The position numbers and the translations under genes were made by a program. The notes under the pieces were generated by a model that was given only the letters and a program-made list of their open reading frames with translations, made no database searches and was not told the DNA's origin. A stretch of 12,722 nt of DNA from an uncultured Collinsella sp. (GTDB taxonomy: Bacteria; Actinomycetota; Coriobacteriia; Coriobacteriales; Coriobacteriaceae): NCBI GenBank assembly GCA_900542235.1, contig UQNB01000055.1:1-12722 (forward strand). Reading direction: 5' to 3'. Shown here piece by piece: positions 1 through 7,666 of the stretch; position 1 is the stretch's first letter; the number at the start of each line of letters is the position of its first letter.

Positions 1-147
1 GGCTGCCATAGGGCAGCGGGCCCCGGCGCGGCGGGGAGCCGCGCCTGGTCCGACGGCGCCCAGGCCCTCACCCCCGATCAGTTCGACGACACCATGCGCC
101 GCATCCGAGCCATCCGCGAGGTTGTCTGCCAAGAGACCATGGAGTAG
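1..147 (+). CDS. aroF: DAHP synthase (3-deoxy-7-phosphoheptulonate synthase), C-terminal end only
   Basis: This is the 3' end of a gene cut by the left window edge, with 48 residues in frame up to TAG at 145-147. From about residue 15 the tail (WSDGAQALTPDQF, then a basic helix) resembles the C-terminus of type I-beta DAHP synthases, which condense PEP and erythrose-4-phosphate to start the shikimate pathway. That role fits a position just ahead of tyrA, aroB and aroA. The first ~14 residues (Gly/Ala/Arg rich) do not look like the family, and the underlying DNA holds two perfect hairpins (2-17 and 25-45), so the left edge may contain an error or a rearrangement. The stop lies 3 nt before the tyrA start, and GGAG at 141-144 inside this gene serves as the tyrA ribosome site. 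The family call rests on a short tail only. Confidence 0.6.
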   Translation, partial: GCHRAAGPGAAGSRAWSDGAQALTPDQFDDTMRRIRAIREVVCQETME

Positions 148-150
148 CCC

Positions 151-1065
151 ATGGGTACGGTGAGAAACGCGCGCGTTAACCAGGGCGGCCCCAAGTGCGC
201 CGGCATCGTCGGCCTTGGCCTCATCGGCGGTAGCTTTGCCCGCGGCTATGCACAGGCGGGCGTCCGCGTGCTGGCCTGGGACCCCGATGACGATGTCATG
301 ACGGCCGCCAGCATGGGCACTGTCGCCGGAGAGCTCAACGACAAGACACTCGGCGAATGCGACATCATCGTCCTTGCTTGCTACCCCGAGGCATGCATCG
401 AGTGGCTCGAGACGCACGCCAAGGCGCTCGCCGACGCCACCGACACCGACGCCATCATGGGCCCCGTGGTGATCGACACGGTGGGCGTCAAGGGCATCGT
501 GTGCGAACGTGCCTTTGAGCTTGCCCGCGAGCACGGCTTTTACTTTGTGGGCGCGCACCCCATGGCGGGCACCCAGTTCTCGGGCTACGCTAACTCTCGT
601 GCCGACCTGTTCCAGGGCGCCCCGCTGGTGCTCGTACCGCCCGCGGTAGACGATGCGCTCAAGCTGGAGCTTTTGGGCCAGGTGCGCGAGATGGTGCGCC
701 CCTTGGGCTTTGGCAAGTTCAGCGTGACCAGCGCCGCCGAGCACGACCGCGTCATCGCCTTCACGAGCCAGCTTGCGCACGTGGTATCCAACGCCTACGT
801 CAAAAGCCCCACCGCCCAGGTCCACCACGGCTTTTCGGCCGGTAGCTACCGCGATCTCACCCGCGTGGCGCACCTCAACCCGCAAATGTGGTCCGAGCTC
901 ATGATCGACGACGCCGACGCGCTCGCCTTCGAGATCGACCATCTGATCGAGTCGCTTGGCGCCTACAGCCGTGCGCTCAAGAACCGCGACCAGCGCTATC
1001 TGGAGAATCTCCTTGCCGAGGGCGACCGCATTAAGCGCGCACTCGACGACGAGGCCTCCCACTAG
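151..1065 (+). CDS. tyrA: Prephenate dehydrogenase
   Basis: Oxidatively decarboxylates prephenate to 4-hydroxyphenylpyruvate, the committed step to tyrosine, in the cytoplasm. The 304-residue product has an N-terminal Rossmann fold with the dinucleotide motif GLGLIGGS at residues 21-28. The conserved GAHPMAG block is at 134-140, where H136 matches the catalytic His of the family. A helical C-terminal dimerisation domain follows. The length fits the single-domain class; I see no fused chorismate mutase and no C-terminal ACT domain, so feedback control by tyrosine through ACT is not apparent. ATG 151 is chosen because GGAG at 141-144 sits 6 nt upstream, overlapping the end of the DAHP synthase gene, which suggests translational coupling. 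NAD versus NADP preference cannot be read reliably. The next gene, aroB, starts 36 nt after the stop. Confidence 0.93.
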   Translation: MGTVRNARVNQGGPKCAGIVGLGLIGGSFARGYAQAGVRVLAWDPDDDVMTAASMGTVAGELNDKTLGECDIIVLACYPEACIEWLETHAKALADATDTDAIMGPVVIDTVGVKGIVCERAFELAREHGFYFVGAHPMAGTQFSGYANSRADLFQGAPLVLVPPAVDDALKLELLGQVREMVRPLGFGKFSVTSAAEHDRVIAFTSQLAHVVSNAYVKSPTAQVHHGFSAGSYRDLTRVAHLNPQMWSELMIDDADALAFEIDHLIESLGAYSRALKNRDQRYLENLLAEGDRIKRALDDEASH

Positions 1066-1101
1066 ACCACCTATCACGCCAGGTCGAAAGGACCGAAGCT
1101 T

Positions 1102-2208
1102 ATGGCGATTACCATCGATATCGACACCGCACGCCCCTACCAGGTGCATGTTGGCACGTTTTTGCTGGAGCAGGCGGGACCGCTCGTGCGCGCCACTGCC
1201 GGCGGCACCAAGGCCGTCATCGTGACGGACACCAACGTAGGCCCGCTCTACCAGATGCCCGTTAAGCAGAGCCTGGAGGCATCAGGCTACGAGGTGAGCA
1301 TCTGCACCTTCGAGGCCGGCGAGGCCCATAAGCGCGCCGAAACCTATGTTGCCATTTTGGAGTTTGTGGCCGAGCACGAGCTTTCGCGCTCCGACGTGAT
1401 CGTGGCACTCGGGGGCGGCGTCGTGGGCGATGTGGCGGGCTTTGTGGCCGCGACCTACATGCGCGGCTGCAAGTTTGTGCAGATCCCGACGAGCCTGCTC
1501 GCCATGGTGGATTCGTCGGTGGGCGGCAAGACCGCCATCGACCTGGCTGCCGGCAAGAACTTGGCCGGCGCCTTTTGGCAGCCGAGCGTGGTTATCGCCG
1601 ACGTGGGGTGCCTGGCCACCCTCACGCCCGAGCAGTTCGCCGACGGCTGCGGCGAGGTCGTCAAGCACGCCGTGATCGCCGACCCGGAGCTTTTCGCCGA
1701 GCTGGAGAAGACCCCGCTCACGCTGGAGCTGCTCAACCGCGATGTGGCCCGCGTAGCACTCATCATCGCCCGCAACATCGACATCAAGCGCGCCGTGGTC
1801 GTCGCCGACGAGCGCGAAACCAACCAGCGCAAGCTGCTCAACTTTGGACACAGCGCCGGACACGCCGTCGAGGCCTGCGAGCACTTTGAGCTCGGACACG
1901 GCAACTGCGTGTCGATCGGCATGGGCATCATCACGCGCGCCGCGGCCCTGCACGGCGTTTGCGATGCTGCACTGCCCGGCCGTATTGAGGAGCTCTGCGC
2001 CCGCCACGGCCTCAAGACCCGCTGCGACCTCAATGCCGATGCCGTCTTTGCCGAGGCGCTCCACGACAAGAAGCGCGCGGGCGACACCATCGACCTGGTG
2101 ATTCCGCACGGCATTGGCCGCTGCAGCATCGACCGCACGCCGCTTTCCACTTTCCACGAACTCATTGCCGAGGGCCTCGGCCAGAAGGGAGACGCATCCG
2201 CATGCTAG
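1102..2208 (+). CDS. aroB: 3-dehydroquinate synthase
   Basis: Converts DAHP to 3-dehydroquinate, the second step of the shikimate pathway, using NAD and a divalent metal. The 368-residue protein has the usual family length. Visible signatures are the NAD-binding glycine run GGGVVGD at residues 104-110 and the segment PTSLLAMVDSSVGGKTAID after it. The three metal ligands are also present: E185 in GCGEVVKHAV, H250 in LLNFGHSAGH and H266 in LGHGNC. K188 and H189 next to E185 are also typical active-site residues. The start ATG 1102 is preceded by AAAGGA at 1087-1092, 9 nt away. The last 7 nt (ATGCTAG) overlap the aroA start, so the two genes are probably translationally coupled. No truncation or frameshift is seen. 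Confidence 0.96.
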   Translation: MAITIDIDTARPYQVHVGTFLLEQAGPLVRATAGGTKAVIVTDTNVGPLYQMPVKQSLEASGYEVSICTFEAGEAHKRAETYVAILEFVAEHELSRSDVIVALGGGVVGDVAGFVAATYMRGCKFVQIPTSLLAMVDSSVGGKTAIDLAAGKNLAGAFWQPSVVIADVGCLATLTPEQFADGCGEVVKHAVIADPELFAELEKTPLTLELLNRDVARVALIIARNIDIKRAVVVADERETNQRKLLNFGHSAGHAVEACEHFELGHGNCVSIGMGIITRAAALHGVCDAALPGRIEELCARHGLKTRCDLNADAVFAEALHDKKRAGDTIDLVIPHGIGRCSIDRTPLSTFHELIAEGLGQKGDASAC

Positions 2209-3521
2209 CCCGCATCACCCCGTCCCCGCTTAAGGGCACCGTTCCCGCCATCGCGTCCAAGTCGATGGCGCACCGTCTCATCATCTGCGCTGCCCTTGCC
2301 AACGGAGAGACGCATGTGACCTGCAACACCACCTGCGCCGATATTGAGGCCACGGTCCGCTGCCTCACGGCGCTCGGCGCCCGCATCGAGACCGTCGAGG
2401 ACGGCTTCCAGGTCCACCCCACCATGAAGAGCATTGAGTTCGGCCTGCTCAAGGCCCTTGCCGGCGGCACGCTCGACTGCGGCGAGAGCGGCTCCACGCT
2501 CCGCTTTATGCTGCCCGTCGCCTGCGCGCTGGGGGCAGAGGCAACCTTTGTGGGACAGGGCCGCCTAGGCGCACGCCCGCTGTCCCCGCTCTCGGACGAG
2601 ATCATTGCCGCCGGCTGCGACCTACAGGGTCTGGGCGGTTTTCCGCTCAAGACAAGCGGACGCATGCGCCCGGGCACCTTTGTGCTGCCGGGCAACGTAA
2701 GCTCGCAGTATATCTCCGGCCTGCTGCTGGCAGCCCCGTTGCTCGCCCAGCCCTCCTGTGTGCAGGTGACTGGCCTCATTGAGAGCCGCCCCTACATCAA
2801 CCTAACGATCCAGGCCATGAAGGCCTTTGGCGTTGAGGTCAACGTCGAGCGCATTCCGGCTAAGGACGGCCAGCCCGAGGTCACGAACTTCCGCGTGAGC
2901 AGCGGCTCGTACCGCACGCCCGGCAGCGTGGCCGTCGAGGGCGACTGGTCCAACGCTGCCTTTTGGCTGTGTGCCGGCGCTATCGGCACCGACCCCATCA
3001 CCGTCGAGGGCGTGTCCCTGAGCTCCGCACAGGGCGACCGCAACGTGCTTGCCGCGCTTTCGCGCTTTGGCGCCCGCATCGTGCGCTCCACCAACGCCGC
3101 CACCGTGCAGTCCGACAAGCTCGCCGGCTTTGAGATGAGCGCCCACGACATTCCCGACCTGGTGCCCGTTATCTCGGCCGTGGCCTCGCTGGCACAGGGC
3201 CGCACCTTTATCCGCGATTGCGCCCGCCTGCGTATCAAGGAATCCGACCGCCTGGCCACCACCACCCGCGAGCTCACCGCGCTGGGCGCGCAGGTGCGTA
3301 TTGCCGGCGACGACCTCATCATCAAGGGCGTCGATGCCTTTACCGGCGGCGAGGTCGATTCGCACAACGACCACCGCATCGCCATGATGGCCACCATCGC
3401 CGCGAGCCGTGCCACCGGCGAGGTCGTGATCCACGGTGCCGAGGCCGTCAACAAGTCCTATCCCGATTTTTTCGACCACTACCGCCTGCTGGGCGGCAAG
3501 GTCACACTCGAGGAGGAATAG
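2202..3521 (+). CDS. aroA: 3-phosphoshikimate 1-carboxyvinyltransferase (EPSP synthase)
   Basis: Transfers the enolpyruvyl group of PEP to shikimate-3-phosphate to give EPSP. The 439-residue protein has the normal two-domain length. Substrate-binding residues K20, S21 and R25 lie in the N-terminal SKSMAHR motif. GESGSTLRF at 94-102 is the PEP-loop region, in the form common in Gram-positive enzymes rather than the E. coli NAGTAMR form. D319 (IPDLVPV) and E347 (IKESDRL) match the acid/base residues, and DHRIAMM begins at D390. The start ATG 2202 overlaps the end of aroB by 7 nt and has AAGGGAG at 2185-2191, 10 nt upstream. The stop at 3519-3521 is 1 nt before aroC, and the aroC ribosome site lies inside the last aroA codons. 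The PEP loop differs from the E. coli type, but glyphosate sensitivity cannot be predicted from this alone. Confidence 0.96.
   Translation: MLARITPSPLKGTVPAIASKSMAHRLIICAALANGETHVTCNTTCADIEATVRCLTALGARIETVEDGFQVHPTMKSIEFGLLKALAGGTLDCGESGSTLRFMLPVACALGAEATFVGQGRLGARPLSPLSDEIIAAGCDLQGLGGFPLKTSGRMRPGTFVLPGNVSSQYISGLLLAAPLLAQPSCVQVTGLIESRPYINLTIQAMKAFGVEVNVERIPAKDGQPEVTNFRVSSGSYRTPGSVAVEGDWSNAAFWLCAGAIGTDPITVEGVSLSSAQGDRNVLAALSRFGARIVRSTNAATVQSDKLAGFEMSAHDIPDLVPVISAVASLAQGRTFIRDCARLRIKESDRLATTTRELTALGAQVRIAGDDLIIKGVDAFTGGEVDSHNDHRIAMMATIAASRATGEVVIHGAEAVNKSYPDFFDHYRLLGGKVTLEEE
3511..3517 (+). promoter_or_regulatory. Ribosome binding site that fixes the aroC start
   Basis: AGGAGGA inside the last codons of aroA stands 5 nt before ATG 3523. 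An in-frame ATG further upstream (3436) lies inside aroA and has no such site, so 3523 is the real aroC start. Confidence 0.85.
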
Positions 3522-3522
3522 C

Positions 3523-4620
3523 ATGTCCTCGACCTTTGGCAACGTCTTGCACTTAAGCATCTTCGGCCAATCGCACTCCCCCGCTATCGGCTGCTCGCTC
3601 GATGGCATCCCGGCGGGCATCGCCGTGGACCAGGAGAAGCTGCAGGCCTTCCTCGACCGTCGCGCCCCCGGCCGCGACGAGACCGCAACCAAACGCCGCG
3701 AGGCCGACGCAGCGCATATCATCGCCGGTGTGATCGATGGACATACCACCGGCGCGCCCATCGCCGCGATTATCGAGAACACCAACACGCGCTCCAATGA
3801 TTACACCGAGCTGCGCCGCAAGCCCCGTCCCGGACATGCGGACTTCCCTGCGCGCGTGAAGTATCACAACATGCACGATGTCGCTGGTGGCGGGCATTTT
3901 TCCGGCCGCTTAACGGCCCCCTTATGCATCGCCGGCGGCATTGCGCTGCAGGCACTTGAGGCCCGCGGCATTCAGGTCATGGCGCACGTCGCGCAGATCG
4001 GCGGCATCTCCGACCTGCCGATGGACGATATGGTCTATCGCGAGGCCGACCGCAAGGCAATCCTTACGAACGATCTGCCGTGCATTGACGCCGCCGCAGC
4101 CGGCCGCATGCGCGAGGAGATTCTTGCCGCGCGCGACGAGCTCGACAGCATCGGCGGCATCGTGGAGTGCGGCATTTACGGGCTTCCCGCGGGCATCGGC
4201 GACCCCATGTTCGACGGCATCGAGAACCGCATCGCGCAAATCGCGTTTGGCATTCCCGCCGTAAAGGGCGTGGAGTTTGGCATGGGCTTTGCCGTGGCCG
4301 CCATGCGCGGCAGCGAGAACAACGATCCGTATCGCATCGACGCCGAGACCGGCGAGATCGAGGTTGAGTCCAACAACGCCGGCGGCATCCTGGGCGGTAT
4401 TTCGACCGGCGCGCCCGTCATGTGGCGCATGGCCGTAAAGCCAACGCCCTCGATTGGCCGCGAGCAGCAGACCGTAGACATGGACGCCATGGAAAATGCC
4501 GAGCTCTCGATCCACGGCCGCCACGATCCCTGCATCGTCCCCCGAGCCGTCCCCGTAGCCGAAGCAGCCGCAGCGCTGGCCATCTGGGATGCCCTCCTCG
4601 AGGACGCAGGCCAGCTCTAA
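3523..4620 (+). CDS. aroC: Chorismate synthase
   Basis: Eliminates phosphate from EPSP to give chorismate, the branch-point product. The reaction needs reduced FMN. The product has 365 residues. It begins with STFGNVLHLSIFGQSHS, where the FGxSH block is the first family signature. It continues with RPGHADF, the glycine-rich AGGGHFSGRLTAPL segment (a short-form variant of the ASGRET-type FMN region), GVEFGMGF and GGILGGISTGAPV. HDPCIVPRAVPVAEA near the C-terminus is another signature. The protein would be 29 residues longer from ATG 3436, but that part overlaps aroA out of frame; the AGGAGGA site and the homology both place the start at 3523. A 53-nt gap to pheA follows, holding a weak 6-bp hairpin without a T-run. 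The partner flavin reductase is not in the window. Confidence 0.95.
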   Translation: MSSTFGNVLHLSIFGQSHSPAIGCSLDGIPAGIAVDQEKLQAFLDRRAPGRDETATKRREADAAHIIAGVIDGHTTGAPIAAIIENTNTRSNDYTELRRKPRPGHADFPARVKYHNMHDVAGGGHFSGRLTAPLCIAGGIALQALEARGIQVMAHVAQIGGISDLPMDDMVYREADRKAILTNDLPCIDAAAAGRMREEILAARDELDSIGGIVECGIYGLPAGIGDPMFDGIENRIAQIAFGIPAVKGVEFGMGFAVAAMRGSENNDPYRIDAETGEIEVESNNAGGILGGISTGAPVMWRMAVKPTPSIGREQQTVDMDAMENAELSIHGRHDPCIVPRAVPVAEAAAALAIWDALLEDAGQL

Positions 4621-4673
4621 CCCGACTCACCTGAGTTGCCCGTCAACTCTGCCATTACGCGAAAGGGGCCTCC

Positions 4674-5819
4674 ATGGACCTTGCCGATATTCGCCAGACC
4701 ATCGATGGCATCGACACCACGCTCCTAAACAGCTTTGTCGAGCGTATGGACATTGCCACCGAGGTCGCCAAATCAAAGATCGAGACGGGCAAGGCCGTCT
4801 TTGACCACGCCCGCGAGCGCTCCAAACTCAACAACCTCGCCAGCCGCGCGCCCGAGCGCTACGAGGCGCAGACCATCACCCTGTTCCGTCTCCTCATGAG
4901 CATGAGCAAAGCCGAGCAGCAGCGCTACATCAACGAGCTCAAGGGCATCACGGTGTCGCAAAAGGCCCACGCCACGGCCGCAGCCTTTGACACACCCTTC
5001 CCCCAGACGGCCACCGTCGCCTGCCAGGGCGTCGAAGGCGCCTATAGCCAGATCGCCGCGTGCAAACTCTTCGACGTGCCGGATATTGCGTTCTTTGAGA
5101 CCTTCGAGGGCGTCATGCGCGCCGTGCGTGACGGCTTTTGCGAGTTTGGCGTGCTGCCCATCGAAAACTCAACCGCCGGCTCGGTAAACGCCGTCTACGA
5201 CCTGCTCGCCCAGTTCGACTTCCACATCGCGCGCTCGCTTCGTCTCAAGATCGACCACAACTTGCTCGTCAAGCCCGGCACCAAGCTCGCGGACATACGC
5301 GAGGTCTACAGCCACGGTCAGGCCATCGCGCAGTGCGCTAGCTTTATCGAAGCCCACGGCCTGCACGCCACCAAGTACCCCAACACGGCCATGTCTGCCG
5401 AGATGGTCGCCAACTCCGAGCGCACCGACGTCGCCGCCATCGCCTCGCGCAGCTGTGCCACGCTGTATGGCCTCGAGGTGCTGGAGCCCAATATCCAAGA
5501 CTCAGACAACAACTACACGCGCTTTGTCGTTATCAGCCGCGAGCCGCGCGTCTACCCCGGCGCCAACCGCACCTCGCTCATGATCACCACGGCCAACGAG
5601 CCGGGCGCGCTCTATCGCGTACTTGAGCGCTTCTATGCGCTCAATATCAACCTCATCAAGCTCGAGAGCCGCCCCATCCCCGGCCGCGACTTTGAGTTTA
5701 TGTTCTACTTTGATCTGGACTGCCCCTTTAGCAGCAAGGCCCTCGACGACCTGCTCGATTCCATCGACGACGTGTGCGAGAGCTTCACCTACTTTGGCAG
5801 TTACACGGAGGTGCTCTAG
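4674..5819 (+). CDS. pheA: Bifunctional chorismate mutase / prephenate dehydratase (P-protein)
   Basis: Rearranges chorismate to prephenate and then dehydrates and decarboxylates it to phenylpyruvate, the precursor of phenylalanine. The 381 residues carry three domains, as in the 386-residue E. coli PheA. Residues ~1-90 form an AroQ-type chorismate mutase; by eye, R7, R24, K35 and E48 line up with E. coli R11, R28, K39 and E52. Residues ~105-290 form the dehydratase, with GVEGAYSQ, ENSTAGSV (T167) and the catalytic NYTRF motif (T282-R283-F284). Residues ~297-375 form an ACT domain with GAL (311-313) and ESRP (331-334), the Phe-binding motifs, so feedback inhibition by phenylalanine is likely. 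AAAGGGG at 4662-4668 stands 5 nt before ATG 4674. The stop is directly followed by the aroE-aroK start. The mutase domain also supplies prephenate to TyrA. Confidence 0.95.
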   Translation: MDLADIRQTIDGIDTTLLNSFVERMDIATEVAKSKIETGKAVFDHARERSKLNNLASRAPERYEAQTITLFRLLMSMSKAEQQRYINELKGITVSQKAHATAAAFDTPFPQTATVACQGVEGAYSQIAACKLFDVPDIAFFETFEGVMRAVRDGFCEFGVLPIENSTAGSVNAVYDLLAQFDFHIARSLRLKIDHNLLVKPGTKLADIREVYSHGQAIAQCASFIEAHGLHATKYPNTAMSAEMVANSERTDVAAIASRSCATLYGLEVLEPNIQDSDNNYTRFVVISREPRVYPGANRTSLMITTANEPGALYRVLERFYALNINLIKLESRPIPGRDFEFMFYFDLDCPFSSKALDDLLDSIDDVCESFTYFGSYTEVL

Positions 5820-7070
5820 ATGACCGATACCGCCGCAACCCGCCCCTACGGCGTGCTGGGCCGCGTGCTGGGCCACAGCTACACCCCAACCATCTACAAG
5901 GAGCTGGCGGGGCTTGAGTACGTGCGTTTTGAGCGCGAGCCTGAGGATCTGGAAGCTTTTATGACGGGCGACGAATGGGAGGGTACCAACGTGACCATCC
6001 CCTATAAGCGCGCCGTCATGGACTACCTGGACGAGCTGAGTCCGTTGGCCGAGCGTATGGGCAACGTCAACACCATCACGCGCCTACCTGACGGTCGCTT
6101 GCGCGGCGACAACACCGACTACTTTGGTTTTCAGTGCCTGGTCGAGGAGCTGGGGGTTGAGGCTGCCGGCAAAAAGGCCCTCGTGCTCGGTGCCACCGGT
6201 GGTGCCGGCACCACGGCAAGTATGGTGCTGGGAGACATGGGCGCCATCGTCGTACCCGTGGGTCGCACGAGCGAGGTCAACTACGACAATATCGCGCAGC
6301 AGTCCGACGCCTCCCTACTCGTCAACTGCACGCCCGCCGGCATGTTCCCCCATTGCCCCGACGCGCCTTGCACGCTCGAAAGCCTCGATGCGCTCGAGGG
6401 CGTCATCGACATTGTCTACAACCCCGCCTGCACGGGCCTGATGCTCGAGGCCGAGCGCCGCGGCATCCCCTGCATCGGCGGCCTGCTTATGCTTGTTGCC
6501 CAGGCGGCACAAGCTGTCGAGCGCTATACCGGCAAAGCCACCCCGCGCGAGCGCATCCTGGATGTGACGGAACGTCTGTCCCGCCGCGAGCAAAACATCG
6601 CGCTCATCGGCATGCCGGGCTCGGGCAAGACCCGCGTGGGCGAGCAGATCGCCCAGCTCACGGGCCGCGAGCACATCGATCTCGATCGCGCCCTCGAGGA
6701 GCGCCTGGGTATGCCCTGCGCCGACTTTATCGTCGAGCGCGGCGAGGTGGCCTTCCGCGAGAAGGAGACAGCGGCGCTGGCCGACATCTCCAAGCGCAGC
6801 GGCCTGGTGCTTTCCACGGGCGGCGGCGTGGTCACGCGCGACGAGAACTACCCGCTGCTACACCAGAACAGCCAGATCGTGATGCTCAACCGTAAGCTCG
6901 ACGAGCTCGCCCACAAGGGACGCCCCATCACCGCCCGCGACGGCATCGACAAGCTGGCCGAGCAGCGCATGCCGCGCTACCGCGCCTGGGCCGACTACAT
7001 CATCGACTCACGCGACTGTGCCGCCAACACCGCCCGCGCCCTCCTCGACACCCTCCCACCCGCTCTCTAA
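5820..7070 (+). CDS. aroE-aroK: Shikimate dehydrogenase - shikimate kinase fusion protein
   Basis: A single 416-residue chain carries two consecutive pathway enzymes. Residues ~8-250 are shikimate dehydrogenase: the N-terminal GRVLGHSYTP is the substrate-binding loop, NVTIPYK places the catalytic lysine at K63, and NTD places the catalytic aspartate at D100. GATGGAG (124-130) is the NADP-binding turn. Residues ~258-416 are shikimate kinase: P-loop GMPGSGKT at 264-271 (K270), IDLD after it, TGGGV at 333-337 and a basic lid segment with RKLDELAHKGRP. The dehydrogenase reduces 3-dehydroshikimate to shikimate, and the kinase phosphorylates it at O3. ATG 5820 abuts the pheA stop. The stop is followed within 3 nt by a strong palindromic terminator. 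Both halves keep all key residues, so both should be active. Confidence 0.94.
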   Translation: MTDTAATRPYGVLGRVLGHSYTPTIYKELAGLEYVRFEREPEDLEAFMTGDEWEGTNVTIPYKRAVMDYLDELSPLAERMGNVNTITRLPDGRLRGDNTDYFGFQCLVEELGVEAAGKKALVLGATGGAGTTASMVLGDMGAIVVPVGRTSEVNYDNIAQQSDASLLVNCTPAGMFPHCPDAPCTLESLDALEGVIDIVYNPACTGLMLEAERRGIPCIGGLLMLVAQAAQAVERYTGKATPRERILDVTERLSRREQNIALIGMPGSGKTRVGEQIAQLTGREHIDLDRALEERLGMPCADFIVERGEVAFREKETAALADISKRSGLVLSTGGGVVTRDENYPLLHQNSQIVMLNRKLDELAHKGRPITARDGIDKLAEQRMPRYRAWADYIIDSRDCAANTARALLDTLPPAL

Positions 7071-7072
7071 CC

Positions 7073-7114
7073 AAAACCACCACAAAGGGGACAGGCACCT
7101 TTGTGGTGGTTTTT
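7073..7114 (+). terminator. Perfect 16-bp palindrome with T-run between aroE-aroK and aroQ (REP-like)
   Basis: The left arm 7073-7088 (AAAACCACCACAAAGG) pairs perfectly with 7098-7113 around a 9-nt loop and is followed by a T-run to 7114. The A4/T5 flanks make it a possible two-way intrinsic terminator. The core GGGGACAGGCACC also looks like the short palindromes mobilised by Y1-family REP transposases, a resemblance from memory that is unproven here. It begins 2 nt after the aroE-aroK stop. Confidence 0.8.
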
Positions 7115-7121
7115 CAACCGC

Positions 7122-7127
7122 AAAGGA
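7122..7127 (+). promoter_or_regulatory. Ribosome binding site that fixes the aroQ start
   Basis: AAAGGA stands 7 nt before ATG 7135. The open frame reaches back through the terminator hairpin into aroE-aroK, but only ATG 7135 has a ribosome site and matches the family N-terminus. Confidence 0.8.
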
Positions 7128-7134
7128 AGCAACC

Positions 7135-7572
7135 ATGAAAGCACTCGTCATTAACGGCCCCAACCTCAACATGCTCGGCATTCGCGAGCCAGGCATCTAT
7201 GGCAGCGACAACTACGACCGCTTAGTGCAGATCTGCCAGGAAGCGGGCACTGCACAGGGCTTCGACGAGGTCGAGGTCTTCCAGTCCAACCACGAGGGCA
7301 ACATCGTCGACAAGATTCAGGAGGCCTACGGCAAGGTCGACGGCATCGTCATCAACCCGGCCGCCTACACGCATACGAGCGTGGCCATCCTGGACGCGCT
7401 CAAAGCCGTCGCAATCCCGGCTGTGGAGGTCCACATCAGCGCTGTCGAGACCCGCGAGGACTTCCGCCAGGTGAGCTACGCCCGCCTGGCCTGCTTCGCC
7501 ACCATCACCGGTGAGGGCCTGCAGGGCTACGCACATGCGCTAGAGCTGTTGAGGGAACGACTCGAAAAGTAG
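7135..7572 (+). CDS. aroQ: Type II 3-dehydroquinate dehydratase
   Basis: Dehydrates 3-dehydroquinate to 3-dehydroshikimate, filling the one shikimate step not encoded upstream. The 145-residue product has the size of the small type II (AroQ) enzymes and their landmarks. INGPNLNMLGIREPGIYG (residues 6-23) contains the flexible lid with the catalytic R17 and Y22. QSNHEG precedes NPAAYTHTS, and VEVHIS contains the active-site His. The start at 7135 begins the family-typical MKALVINGPN. The gene lies behind the palindromic terminator, and no clear promoter fits into 7115-7134, so it is either made by read-through of the operon or expressed at a lower level than the other pathway genes. It is the last gene of the aromatic cluster. 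Confidence 0.95.
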   Translation: MKALVINGPNLNMLGIREPGIYGSDNYDRLVQICQEAGTAQGFDEVEVFQSNHEGNIVDKIQEAYGKVDGIVINPAAYTHTSVAILDALKAVAIPAVEVHISAVETREDFRQVSYARLACFATITGEGLQGYAHALELLRERLEK

Positions 7573-7606
7573 TCTCGCGCGCAAATCCATCAACCCCGAT
7601 TCGCAC

Positions 7607-7665
7607 GCCAGTAATGCCAGTGCCGCCAGCAGCAACCTCGCTACTGGCGGCACTTTATTACTGGC
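7607..7665. terminator. Large imperfect hairpin downstream of aroQ, overlapping the next promoter
   Basis: The outer arms 7607-7615 (GCCAGTAAT) and 7657-7665 pair over 9 bp. The inner arms 7619-7629 (AGTGCCGCCAG) and 7644-7654 pair over 11 bp around a 14-nt loop. They are separated by a 3-nt/2-nt bulge. The inner stem is followed by TTTATTA, so it can act as a terminator for aroQ. The outer right arm ends 1 nt before the TATAAT box of the next gene pair, so the element may also act as an operator. GCCAG occurs three times in the left half. Confidence 0.6.
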
Positions 7666-7666
7666 A

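Noticed and set aside
1282..2157. A long open frame (291 codons) on the - strand across aroB
   Set aside because: It is a mirror of the GC-rich aroB coding frame, has no ribosome site or family features, and aroB is certain.
2802..3797. A 331-codon open frame on the - strand across aroA and aroC
   Set aside because: Low-complexity Ala/Gly/Val-rich translation opposite two certain genes; a compositional shadow.
4633..4649. A small hairpin (GAGTTG/CAACTC) between aroC and pheA
   Set aside because: Only 6 bp and no T-run; too weak to call a terminator, and pheA has no separate promoter that I can see.
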